A DNA stretch of 61,848 nt. It comes from Paenibacillus sp. VTT E-133291 (GTDB taxonomy: Bacteria > Bacillota > Bacilli > Paenibacillales > Paenibacillaceae). A program made the translations under genes and the position numbers. Of the stretch, positions 1 through 8,274 are shown one piece after another. The DNA lies in assembly GCF_002264395.1 (NCBI RefSeq), contig NZ_NFVA01000038.1:1-61848 (forward strand). Reading direction: 5' to 3'. The notes under the pieces were generated by a model. The model did not search any database. It had not been told where the DNA came from and saw nothing but the letters and a program-made list of their open reading frames with translations. Each line of letters opens with the position of its first letter. Positions within the stretch are counted from its first letter, which is position 1.

Positions 1-161
1 GCGTCCCTACCTTTCGATAGGTTTGCCGTTTATCGTGTTTAGCTTTTATAGTCTTATACTACCATATTTATCCTCGTAAACAAGAACAAAATTGCTAGAT
101 TTACTATTATTTTATAGTTATTTCTCTGTATTTGAGTTCTCTTGTTATTTCTCGTCAACGA
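1..161. other. AT-rich region downstream of the sortase gene
   Basis: No ORF, convincing terminator hairpin or RNA gene is visible here. It lies just 3' of the minus-strand sortase gene, so readthrough beyond the window edge cannot be excluded. Confidence 0.5.
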
Positions 162-812
162 TTAGGAAAGCTTGGCATGAACAATCAAACGATGTGTAGG
201 ATCTACTAGTGGGTCACACGTAATTAGGGTAAGAATTTTATCTTTGTTATTCCCGTCTAGAACAGACACATCACTAGGAAGTACAACAGAAATATCATAA
301 ACCTCGTAATTATAAGTCTGATCGCTAGTTTTTACCGTAATCGTATCCCCAATCACAACCTCATTCAATCGGTTAAACAATCTGCCCGTAGTTCTAGCTC
401 TATGCGCAGCTATTGCAGCGTTCCCTATTTCTCCTAATGGAGTTGTTTCTTTCATATGGGCCGCAGCATGCTTCATATTCGCTTTAGTAGCCCCTTCTAA
501 TACAGGCAGCTTCAGATCGATCTTATCGATCTCAATTAATGCGATGACTTTGCCACCCACTTCAATTTCCGGTTCCGGCTTTTCTGTTTCTTGCGGCTGT
601 GCTTGTGCATCTAGAACGGATTCCTCCGCTAGTAGCTGAGTGACCTCGGCATATCTGCTCTTCAGATCAGGTGGTGGAGTGCTTTCAGTGGTGCTGAGTT
701 CAGCTGATTCTAATAGCTTATCCTGCTGCCAGTCGTTATACCATTCGTTAGCTTTTGGATAGAGCATGATAAGGATCCCAGCCAGTATGAGCACGTACGA
801 GAATTTACGCAT
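162..812 (-). CDS. class D sortase
   Basis: Membrane-anchored transpeptidase of the sortase superfamily, expected to act outside the cell on surface or spore proteins. An N-terminal membrane segment (SYVLILAGILIML) is followed by a linker and the sortase beta-barrel. The catalytic triad is visible: His in AIAAHRART, Cys in LITCDP and Arg in THRLIVHAKL. The start chosen is the internal ATG with GGAGGT 7 nt upstream; an in-frame GTG three codons earlier lies inside that Shine-Dalgarno site. At 216 residues it has the usual size for a stand-alone class D enzyme. It is the last gene of a surface-glycosylation cluster, about 33 bp beyond gtrA. No LPxTG-type substrate was recognised among the window's CDSs. 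The class call rests on TLITCDP and overall layout. Confidence 0.88.
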   Translation of the reverse strand: MRKFSYVLILAGILIMLYPKANEWYNDWQQDKLLESAELSTTESTPPPDLKSRYAEVTQLLAEESVLDAQAQPQETEKPEPEIEVGGKVIALIEIDKIDLKLPVLEGATKANMKHAAAHMKETTPLGEIGNAAIAAHRARTTGRLFNRLNEVVIGDTITVKTSDQTYNYEVYDISVVLPSDVSVLDGNNKDKILTLITCDPLVDPTHRLIVHAKLS

Positions 813-845
813 GATTGTCACCTCCGTGTATTGATTCTCTTGATT

Positions 846-1253
846 TTAGAATACCCATTTACGACTTCCGAAGAAATTAATGATCACCGTAACAAAGGTT
901 ACTAATACCTTGGAGATCAACACTTGAATGCCTAACTTGTCAGTCAACAGATGCATTAATAGCAGCGATATCCCTAAGACCACCAGATTCAGCATGATAA
1001 ACTTCAACAACTGTACCTTATCAAAACCTTCTTTTTTGCCACGATCGCGATCCCGAAAGGTTACTTTTTTATTCAAAATAAAGCTATTCGCTGTCCCTGC
1101 ACTATAAGAAATCACCTGTGCCAATGCATATACCATCCCAAGTGAGTTCAGTAATGTGAAGATTACGAAATCAATGAGGGTATTTACCAGACCTACAGCA
1201 TTAAATTTGAGAAACTGTATAAAAGCAGTCCGCAAGTTCTTATCTGACATCAT
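846..1253 (-). CDS. GtrA family membrane protein
   Basis: Small polytopic protein of the GtrA/DPMS_3 family. Family members are thought to help move polyprenyl-phosphate-linked sugars across the membrane. About four membrane helices are visible, the first near residues 14-38 and the last near 110-130, with the family-typical SFILNKKVTF between helices 2 and 3 and SRKWVF at the C-terminus. At 135 residues it has family length. Its start overlaps the 3' end of the GT2 gene by 14 bp and its GAAGGA ribosome site lies within that gene, which suggests translational coupling. The GT2/GtrA pair is the classic bactoprenol-sugar donor module. The exact sugar cannot be read from the sequence. Confidence 0.88.
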   Translation of the reverse strand: MMSDKNLRTAFIQFLKFNAVGLVNTLIDFVIFTLLNSLGMVYALAQVISYSAGTANSFILNKKVTFRDRDRGKKEGFDKVQLLKFIMLNLVVLGISLLLMHLLTDKLGIQVLISKVLVTFVTVIINFFGSRKWVF

Positions 1254-2220
1254 TATAATCCTTCCGGCGATCCACTTCTTCTTCGTTACGATATCCTATG
1301 GTCTCACTGACAATATACAATGGTCTATCCTTAGACTCGTCATAAATCCGTCCAATATACTCACCGATTACACCTAGCAGCATCAGAACGATACCGTTAA
1401 AGAGCAAATTGACGCCTACAATGGAAGCCCAACCCGGAACCGTCCATGAGGTGAAAAAGATTCTTTGAAACAATACGAAGAATAAATAGAGAAAGCTGGA
1501 GAAGGAAAGAAAGAATCCGACATACGTAGCAATCTTAAGTGGCTTATGCGAAAAAGAAGTGATCCCATCCAGTGCAAAGCGAATCATTTTCTTAAGAGGA
1601 TACTTAGTTTCTCCTGCAAATCGTTCTTCCCGCTCATATTCCACCATCGTCTGCTTGAAGCCGACCCAGCTCACTAAACCTCTGACATACCGATTTTTTT
1701 CCTTGAGACCCCGCAAGACATCACATACCTTACGATCAATAAGACGGAAGTCACCTGTGTCCGTAGGAATGTCTACACTTGTCATGCTGCTGAGCAACCG
1801 ATAAAAGATCTTAGCCGTTACTTTTTTGAACATCGTTTCTCCACGGCGCTTCAGCCGCTTCGCGTACACAACGTCATAGCCCTCTTTCCACTTCTCGATC
1901 ATTTGCAAAATGACCTCCGGTGGATCTTGAAGGTCAGCGTCAATAACAACAACCGCTTGACCTTCGGCATAGTCCATGCCAGCTGTAATTGCTACCTGAT
2001 GTCCGAAATTACGCGAGAAGTCAATTAGCTTGACGCATTCATCCCGATCACTGATCTCCCGAATCATCTGGGCCGAACGATCACGACTTCCGTCATTAAC
2101 GAAGACTAGCTCATAAGTATCGCCGCATTCGTCCATTACTTTTTTCAAACGTTCATAAGTAACGCTAATTACTTGCTCCTCATTGAACATGGGTACAATT
2201 ACACTATATCTGGCTTTCAC
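1240..2220 (-). CDS. GT2 polyprenyl-phosphate glycosyltransferase (DPMS/GtrB-like)
   Basis: Transfers a nucleotide-sugar residue to polyprenyl phosphate on the cytoplasmic face. The N-terminal GT-A fold starts with YSVIVPMFNEE, then VFVNDGSRD and the metal-binding VIDADLQDPPE near residues 92-102. Two C-terminal membrane helices lie near residues 233-255 and 268-292 (IATYVGFFLSF, VGVNLLFNGIVLML). The 326-residue length fits the family. The start is GTG with AGGAGG 7 nt upstream. It sits between the GT-C genes and gtrA in the same direction and most likely supplies the lipid-linked sugar the GT-Cs use. The similarity to dolichol-phosphate mannose synthase suggests mannose, but glucose or another hexose is possible. 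Confidence 0.9.
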   Translation of the reverse strand: MKARYSVIVPMFNEEQVISVTYERLKKVMDECGDTYELVFVNDGSRDRSAQMIREISDRDECVKLIDFSRNFGHQVAITAGMDYAEGQAVVVIDADLQDPPEVILQMIEKWKEGYDVVYAKRLKRRGETMFKKVTAKIFYRLLSSMTSVDIPTDTGDFRLIDRKVCDVLRGLKEKNRYVRGLVSWVGFKQTMVEYEREERFAGETKYPLKKMIRFALDGITSFSHKPLKIATYVGFFLSFSSFLYLFFVLFQRIFFTSWTVPGWASIVGVNLLFNGIVLMLLGVIGEYIGRIYDESKDRPLYIVSETIGYRNEEEVDRRKDYNDVR

Positions 2221-2320
2221 CTTTATTCCTCCTAAAAGCTTTATGGAGCGTTACAACTTTCTATTCCTCATAATAACGCTGTAAGCATAAACTTATTGTT
2301 ATAGATATTTTGAAAAAATC

Positions 2321-4099
2321 TTAGAAAACCCAAGATGGGAACCAACGCAGCATATCCTTCACATAATCTCCGCTTACCTGCATCCCTGATAGGACTGGGT
2401 AGAAGGCGACAAAGAGCAGTAAAGCAACAGCCACATAGATATAACTAACATAACGAGCCTCAGGATACTTACTATCTAACAACTTCATTATATATACAAT
2501 ACCAAGAATCATAAAAGGCACCATAGCAAAATAATGGTAGATAAAGGTTTCCCTTGGGACAAGCATCCACGGAACATATTGTGAGAAAAATGCGATCCAG
2601 ATCATATAAAGGTTCTTATCCTTGCGTTTCAGTGTAATCCACAGCGTTGCCAGCATTGCGAATATACCCGTCCACCAGATAAGCGGATTCCCCATAGTCA
2701 CTATACTGCTGACCTGACCTTGCGGCAATCCTTCACTGCCACTGAAGAACCAGACGGGTCTCTTCATAAACGGCCATTGCCACCAGGAGGACGCAAAAGG
2801 ATGTGTAGCTACAAGCTGACTGTGATAGTTGTACATGTTCTTTTGAGAATCAATCAAGCCTTTTATAGTAAAGCCCTCTGCGGAAGCAGATAAACCCGGA
2901 ACAAAAGATAAACTATAAATAATGACCGGTATGATTACGAAGAATGCAATACAGCTAGCTAGTGTAATAATGGTATTCTTCCAGAATGAATTTACGGCTT
3001 CGCGACAAGTGCCTAGCAGTTCCTTGTCTTTGATCTTCCCTTCCGCGAGCAACCGTCCCGATGCTTGGTATTCTCTGTAGCGCTCGAAGAGCGAAATCGC
3101 TAGCATAATGGCCAGCCCAGCTCCTCCGTACAGTACAATCCATTTGGAGGCTACACCAATTCCGAAAAATAGACCGGACCAGAATAACGGAATTAGCGTT
3201 TTTCTTAAGGGCTGCCTGAAGAAATTCATAGTGTAATATCGCTGCATGAAATAAAACATTAACATGATGAAGAATACTCCGTATACATCGATCGTAGAGA
3301 TTCTTGTTTGTGTGAAATGCATAAAATCCAGTGCGAACAATCCAGCTGCAAGTGCTGCATATTTGCTCTTTTTAAAGAGACGTAGTGCCATTACATAAAT
3401 GAGAGGCAGCATGGCAATCCCGAACAATGTTCCGATAATACGCCAGCCGAAAGGATTGACTCCGAACAGTTCCATCCCTACTGCGATCAATAGCTTGCCT
3501 AGTGGTGGATGAGTGTTCTCATAAGGCACAATCCCGTGTGTATATTCATAAGCTGTCCGTGCATGGTAGATCTCGTCAAAATAAGTGCTATTCATAAAGT
3601 TAGAATATTCTGGGATGAGTGACTGCTCATCAAAAAGATTGGCAGGTTCTCCTCTTTTTGCGGCTGCATTAGCATCCGGTGTAACACCGGCTATAGGAAG
3701 AGGTACTCTTTCGCCTCCCTGCTCATAGAAGGCCATTTCATTTAAAGTGAACCCTGGAGATGTGACTGTAAACTTCACGTATCTTGCTGCAACGTTCAAA
3801 GGTTGGCTTTTCCAGATGAAGACATTCCCAACATCCTCGCTCACATCCAGCGGATTGCTCCAAACATCAGGAGATTCACTGAACTCAAGCTTAAACTTAC
3901 CGGTACCTACACCACCGAATATATTCACTCGTTCCAATTGTTTAGTCTGTCCTAGATCTACATAGAAGCTTTCACCGCTGGCAGCTGGCTCCCACAAGGT
4001 CTCTGGAGATTTAGTAGAACCTAAATTATATAAAGCAATTGCCGCGTAAACGGCAGTAATGGCAAGAATACATATCCAATCTATACGCTTAAACTTCAT
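2321..4099 (-). CDS. protein O-mannosyltransferase-like GT39 enzyme with discoidin-like insert
   Basis: GT-C membrane glycosyltransferase of the PMT family, which transfers a sugar from a polyprenyl-phosphate donor to hydroxyl residues of exported proteins. The family acidic motif appears as DEIYHARTAYEY near residue 175, followed by THPPLGKLLIAVG, with about ten membrane helices over the rest. Unusually, residues about 33-128 between the first two helices form a predicted beta-sandwich (ESFYVDLGQTKQLERVNIFG, FKLEFSESPDVW, ARYVKFTVTSPG) that reads like an F5/8 discoidin-type sugar-binding domain. The start codon overlaps the upstream stop as ATGA, with GGGAGGGAG before it. About 100 bp separate it from the GT2 gene. 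The discoidin assignment is from pattern only. Confidence 0.85.
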   Translation of the reverse strand: MKFKRIDWICILAITAVYAAIALYNLGSTKSPETLWEPAASGESFYVDLGQTKQLERVNIFGGVGTGKFKLEFSESPDVWSNPLDVSEDVGNVFIWKSQPLNVAARYVKFTVTSPGFTLNEMAFYEQGGERVPLPIAGVTPDANAAAKRGEPANLFDEQSLIPEYSNFMNSTYFDEIYHARTAYEYTHGIVPYENTHPPLGKLLIAVGMELFGVNPFGWRIIGTLFGIAMLPLIYVMALRLFKKSKYAALAAGLFALDFMHFTQTRISTIDVYGVFFIMLMFYFMQRYYTMNFFRQPLRKTLIPLFWSGLFFGIGVASKWIVLYGGAGLAIMLAISLFERYREYQASGRLLAEGKIKDKELLGTCREAVNSFWKNTIITLASCIAFFVIIPVIIYSLSFVPGLSASAEGFTIKGLIDSQKNMYNYHSQLVATHPFASSWWQWPFMKRPVWFFSGSEGLPQGQVSSIVTMGNPLIWWTGIFAMLATLWITLKRKDKNLYMIWIAFFSQYVPWMLVPRETFIYHYFAMVPFMILGIVYIMKLLDSKYPEARYVSYIYVAVALLLFVAFYPVLSGMQVSGDYVKDMLRWFPSWVF

Positions 4100-6144
4100 C
4101 GCTTAAGTCTCCCTCCCTTCTGGTGCGGTCTTATTTGCTCGACGACTTTAAGGTCTTCCTCATATTTTTCTTCAGGTGTTGGTGGTGCTGGAAGAGGTTT
4201 TACTCCTCCACGAACATACACGTCGTAACCGATGTAGAGCATGTATAGCAATAATGACAGGTTAGCTATAGAAGTGACCAAAACGATTCCATCTGCACCT
4301 GGATTTACACCTGCATTCAGATGGGTCAACGTATAAGCTACATTGATATACTGCGTTAAGCTGAATCCAAGGAATAAGGATAAAAACCTACGATCCCGAC
4401 TCGCTATATAAGTGAACATGCATAAAATAATAGCAGGGAACATATAGCGCTCATGCATTTTGGTTCCTAGCACAAAGACCACTACAATGAGCACCATACC
4501 GATAAAGTAGGATTTGGATAAATCCAAGCGATCTTTTTTGAAGGAATAAAACGCTGCTACGGCTACTGCCACTAAAATAAATATGAAGCCCCATACACGA
4601 TAAGTAATGCCCAACCAGGTTAAGTCAAGGGATGACCACATGGGGTCAGTCAGTGCATACAAATTAAATGCATTCACAGAAGAATAGGGATAGGAAGATA
4701 AGGTACTCTTATACAGATTAATAAGCCCAACTAAACCACCGTTATTCCAGAAAAATGGTGCAGCAAGCAATCCGAATATACCTAATCCATACAAAGCTCC
4801 TAATCCAAGCTGCTTCCAAGCACGGTGATGATAAAAAGCAAACATCAATACCGGCGTAAATATTAACGCTTGTGGTTTGATTAATGTTGCTAATGCAAAC
4901 AATATCGCGGATTGAACAAACTTTTTGTTCGCAGCGCCATGAATACTGAGCAACAGGAAAATCAAAAAGAACGAATCCGCTTGTCCCCACGCTGCTGAGT
5001 TAACGAGCACCGCCGGATTAAACAGAAACAATAGCATTAAGCCAAAAGCTATCCCTGTACCCAGTTTTTTGCGAGATATTTGATATATGATGTAACCCAG
5101 TACTAAATCAGAAATAATCGCCGGTAGTTTAAATAGTAAATTCTCTCCACCCGAATCATGGACAAAGCCAAATACGCCGCGAATAAGACTAAGCAGGTAC
5201 AAAATGTACAAATAACCTGGTGGATAATCGGCAAAATACCCTTCCTCATAAAACTTGCCTGGACCTAAATCAACCATACGCTGTCCCCAAGCTATAAAGG
5301 TATTCATGTCATTCTGATAGCCTTGTGCCGTCAGACCCATCCAAACCCTTAGGATAAAAGCAACTCCGATGGCAATACTTAACCATTTGGAATAGACATT
5401 CTCTGGTTGCTTCATTAGCTTCTCACTGCGGAATGCTTTTGTATAAAGCACTGCAAAAAACACACTGAACAGTGCTGAGATCAAAAGCATCTTAGTTGGA
5501 GATACTTTATGTGGGGTATCCGCTTTTTTGCCACCCGCACCCTGATTAACTGCTGCACTATCCAGTGAGATGACATTAGCCCCTTCGGGAGCTGCATCTA
5601 ATTGTTCTACAGACAAATCATCAAAATAAGCCTTACCTTGAATCAAGCTAGAATAGCCTCCCAAAGCTGCACCTATGCCGAATTCTTTCTGCTTAGGTCC
5701 TGTCTGACCTATGTATTCAAGATACTGCCACTCTCCTGCTGTATCCGTTACGCTGGGATAACCCCCACCTACTCCAACGGCAAGGATATTGGCGCCCATT
5801 CCCTCGCCTGCGGTACTTACAACTTTGATCCATCCAGAAATTTTATAATAACTGTCCGGCGTTGCCTTAATCGTCTGCACCCATTTCACATGATTGGGCT
5901 CGATATTCTCAATGACTGCCGCTTTACTACCGGAGTGGACCTCGTCCGATTGGATTGAAAGTATGCCAGAGTTGTCTCCAGAAATCCACATATCCTTAGT
6001 CCAGTTAGAAGGAGCATCCTCTCCCCCCTCCTCAAATCCAGGGTTCTGCAATAGATTTCCATCTGCATAAATGCTTGTTACAGGAAGCAAAAACAATAAC
6101 AGCATCAATACAGTCACTACGGCCGTACGTGTACTCTTGATCAT
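4096..6144 (-). CDS. GT-C glycosyltransferase with N-terminal carbohydrate-binding-like module
   Basis: Large membrane protein (682 residues). A signal-type segment (VVTVLMLLLFLLPVTSIYA) is followed by an extracellular beta-sandwich at about residues 30-185. It opens with NLLQNPGFEEG and ends with KAYFDDLSVEQL, the layout of CBM4/9-like galactose-binding modules. A GT-C-type domain with many helices follows (about 215-650) and contains WGQRMVDLGPGKFYEEG and DYPPGYLYILYLL, which resemble lipid-sugar-dependent mannosyl/glucosyl-transferases. The tail is charged and cytoplasmic. It overlaps both neighbours by 4 bp (ATGA), so the three GT-C genes are translationally coupled. The transfer reaction is inferred from fold and context; donor and acceptor are unknown. 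Confidence 0.8.
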   Translation of the reverse strand: MIKSTRTAVVTVLMLLLFLLPVTSIYADGNLLQNPGFEEGGEDAPSNWTKDMWISGDNSGILSIQSDEVHSGSKAAVIENIEPNHVKWVQTIKATPDSYYKISGWIKVVSTAGEGMGANILAVGVGGGYPSVTDTAGEWQYLEYIGQTGPKQKEFGIGAALGGYSSLIQGKAYFDDLSVEQLDAAPEGANVISLDSAAVNQGAGGKKADTPHKVSPTKMLLISALFSVFFAVLYTKAFRSEKLMKQPENVYSKWLSIAIGVAFILRVWMGLTAQGYQNDMNTFIAWGQRMVDLGPGKFYEEGYFADYPPGYLYILYLLSLIRGVFGFVHDSGGENLLFKLPAIISDLVLGYIIYQISRKKLGTGIAFGLMLLFLFNPAVLVNSAAWGQADSFFLIFLLLSIHGAANKKFVQSAILFALATLIKPQALIFTPVLMFAFYHHRAWKQLGLGALYGLGIFGLLAAPFFWNNGGLVGLINLYKSTLSSYPYSSVNAFNLYALTDPMWSSLDLTWLGITYRVWGFIFILVAVAVAAFYSFKKDRLDLSKSYFIGMVLIVVVFVLGTKMHERYMFPAIILCMFTYIASRDRRFLSLFLGFSLTQYINVAYTLTHLNAGVNPGADGIVLVTSIANLSLLLYMLYIGYDVYVRGGVKPLPAPPTPEEKYEEDLKVVEQIRPHQKGGRLKR

Positions 6145-8120
6145 CGTTCCAACCTCACCTCGTCTATGTTAATCCAGCCTTTACCGCCTTTAATAAAAAT
6201 TTCAGTTTGCTCATTCTGACCGATAGATACCATTGGAAGTATAAGCTCTTGATAGATCTCACTAACAGGTATTTCCGCCTCTGCCCGCACTCCCCCATTA
6301 ACTCGGACGCCAACTTTTCCTTCTTCTCCTCCGGCACTAACCATTATAGCAAGCTTATATTCTCCGGGTTCTGCTATTCTGATAGATTGTGTAATCGTTT
6401 TGTCAAATCCCGGATCAAGATAGGCTAAATAACTTCCATTATAGGGATTATTGGTCGCTACACCCGTACCGGATGAGAAGCTCCAACCTGATATCCCCTC
6501 TTCAAATCCCCCATTTGTAAATTCCGAGACTTCCTCTATTACCCCAGTCTTAGCGGTCAGAACAGTATAGTTGGCAAAGCGTTTAACTGAATAATTATCG
6601 CTTTCAGCAGGAATGGGATCACCATTCCAAAAGATATATGTCGCTGCCTCTCCCGGAGCTATGCTTGAATTTCCAAATTTATATCTTCCAAAGGAAGCTA
6701 CCTGCTGAAATGCACCTCCAGGATTAGAATAATTAACCGTTGCTAAGAAATCATGGGGATTGATCTGCTCATAAAAAAGGACATAAATATAGGGCATGTT
6801 AACTTTGTCTGTTACGTAAATGTCCCCGTCACTCTCTTCAGAAGCATATTGAATAGCCTCACCGAAAGATTCAAAGAAAGCTGGTCCAATCTCTTTAGGA
6901 TAATCACGGAAATAAACTGTCGTGAATAGAACAAAAAATAAGCTAAAGGCTACAGCCGACAGAATTCCTAATACTTTTACTTTCTTGCTTAACCACATAA
7001 ACCCTGCAACAATCAGCAAAATGATAGGATAGTAAATCACATTCATCCGATTAATATTCACGTTCGTAACAAAGGTCATCAATACCGAAACAAACAACCA
7101 TAGTAAAACAACGACCCATCCCGTTCTCTCACGACCACGGCTTCGTAATGTTGTGAACATCAATACAAGTCCTATAAGAACAAAAGGTAACGCAATAGGA
7201 TACGCGTATCCATAAGGTGAAATTGAATTCCAAGGTAAACCATCCGATCCGCTAATCAATATCTTCATAAATTCCCGGAAATTGCTTGATATTGTATGTA
7301 AGAGTTGACCTCCAAATATCGATGTTACTTGTTCCACACGCGGCGTCGTCAATCTCGGAATGGAGAACAAGGGAGTCGAAATCCCTTCTAACGACAATCG
7401 ATTAATCATAATAAATAGGAAGATTGGGAGCGCCATTAATATAAACAGAACACCGTTCCATAGAATAGTCCGAAGCTTTAGTGCTCTTGTATAGAATAGA
7501 AGAATTCCAGTACCTAAAGCAAATATCGGGACAAAAAAATAGGAGGTTCCATAAGCATAAAGTGAAAGGGCAAGCATGATTGTAAAGCCATAAGACCATT
7601 TTGGAGTTCGAAATGATTTAAGTAACATATAAACGGAGAGCAGAATCAGAGTGGGAAGTAAATTGGATTCCAGTGCCCATCTAGACATCATAATATGCCA
7701 AGGATTAATTGCGATAAAAAACATGGCCGCAATACCAGCAGTTCTGGAAGTAAATAGCTCTTTGGAAAGAAGATAGAATACGAGCATACCCAGTAGACCC
7801 ATGATTAAGCTAACAGCACGTACAGACATTGGAGTGAGTCCGAACAATAATATGAAAGGTAAAGATAAGTAAGCATAAAGTGCATTCTGTCCGCTTCCCC
7901 AAGCAATGAGATGAATAGGTAAATGAATACCATTGCGGTCTATTCCATAATGAAGAATAGCGTAAGCATCATAACCTATAGATGCCTCATCCTGATTCAA
8001 GCCACCTGGAATAGAACCAAAGTAAAGAATACGAACTACAGCCCCTAACAAAAACAATAAGAGAGGCCAAGGATTGTTCTTAAAATAAGAATACCAATTG
8101 CTAAATCTTGTGGACAACAT
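6141..8120 (-). CDS. GT-C (PMT_2/ArnT-like) glycosyltransferase with C-terminal carbohydrate-binding-like module
   Basis: First gene of the glycosylation operon (659 residues). Helices begin at PWPLLLFLLGAVVRILYFG. GGLNQDEASIGYDAYAILHY places the GT-C catalytic Asp/Glu pair in the first outer loop, near residues 37-44. The helical domain runs to about residue 410, then an outer-face domain, then a C-terminal beta-sandwich from about 530 (FTNGGFEEGISGW to GGKGWINIDEVRLER), a CBM4/9-like layout. RBS GAGGTGATG precedes the ATG. Its module is C-terminal, whereas that of the next gene is N-terminal. It probably transfers sugar from a polyprenyl-phosphate donor to an exported acceptor; specificity is unknown. 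Confidence 0.8.
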   Translation of the reverse strand: MLSTRFSNWYSYFKNNPWPLLLFLLGAVVRILYFGSIPGGLNQDEASIGYDAYAILHYGIDRNGIHLPIHLIAWGSGQNALYAYLSLPFILLFGLTPMSVRAVSLIMGLLGMLVFYLLSKELFTSRTAGIAAMFFIAINPWHIMMSRWALESNLLPTLILLSVYMLLKSFRTPKWSYGFTIMLALSLYAYGTSYFFVPIFALGTGILLFYTRALKLRTILWNGVLFILMALPIFLFIMINRLSLEGISTPLFSIPRLTTPRVEQVTSIFGGQLLHTISSNFREFMKILISGSDGLPWNSISPYGYAYPIALPFVLIGLVLMFTTLRSRGRERTGWVVVLLWLFVSVLMTFVTNVNINRMNVIYYPIILLIVAGFMWLSKKVKVLGILSAVAFSLFFVLFTTVYFRDYPKEIGPAFFESFGEAIQYASEESDGDIYVTDKVNMPYIYVLFYEQINPHDFLATVNYSNPGGAFQQVASFGRYKFGNSSIAPGEAATYIFWNGDPIPAESDNYSVKRFANYTVLTAKTGVIEEVSEFTNGGFEEGISGWSFSSGTGVATNNPYNGSYLAYLDPGFDKTITQSIRIAEPGEYKLAIMVSAGGEEGKVGVRVNGGVRAEAEIPVSEIYQELILPMVSIGQNEQTEIFIKGGKGWINIDEVRLER

Positions 8121-8211
8121 TCATCACCTCTTCAACAATATAATCTAAATATTGGATGATGGAAAGGCAGAACCTACAACAAGTTGAACAGAAGAATACA
8201 TAATCGAAAAT

Positions 8212-8246
8212 AAAAAAACGGCCCCTTCAGTAATGAAGGAGCCCGA
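8212..8246 (-). terminator. Rho-independent terminator of the purine permease gene
   Basis: On the minus strand a GC-rich stem GGGCTCCTTCA / TGAAGGGGCC with a TTAC loop is followed by a run of seven T. It lies about 30 bp after the permease stop codon. Confidence 0.9.
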
Positions 8247-8274
8247 GATGAATTTTAGAAATACTATATATATA

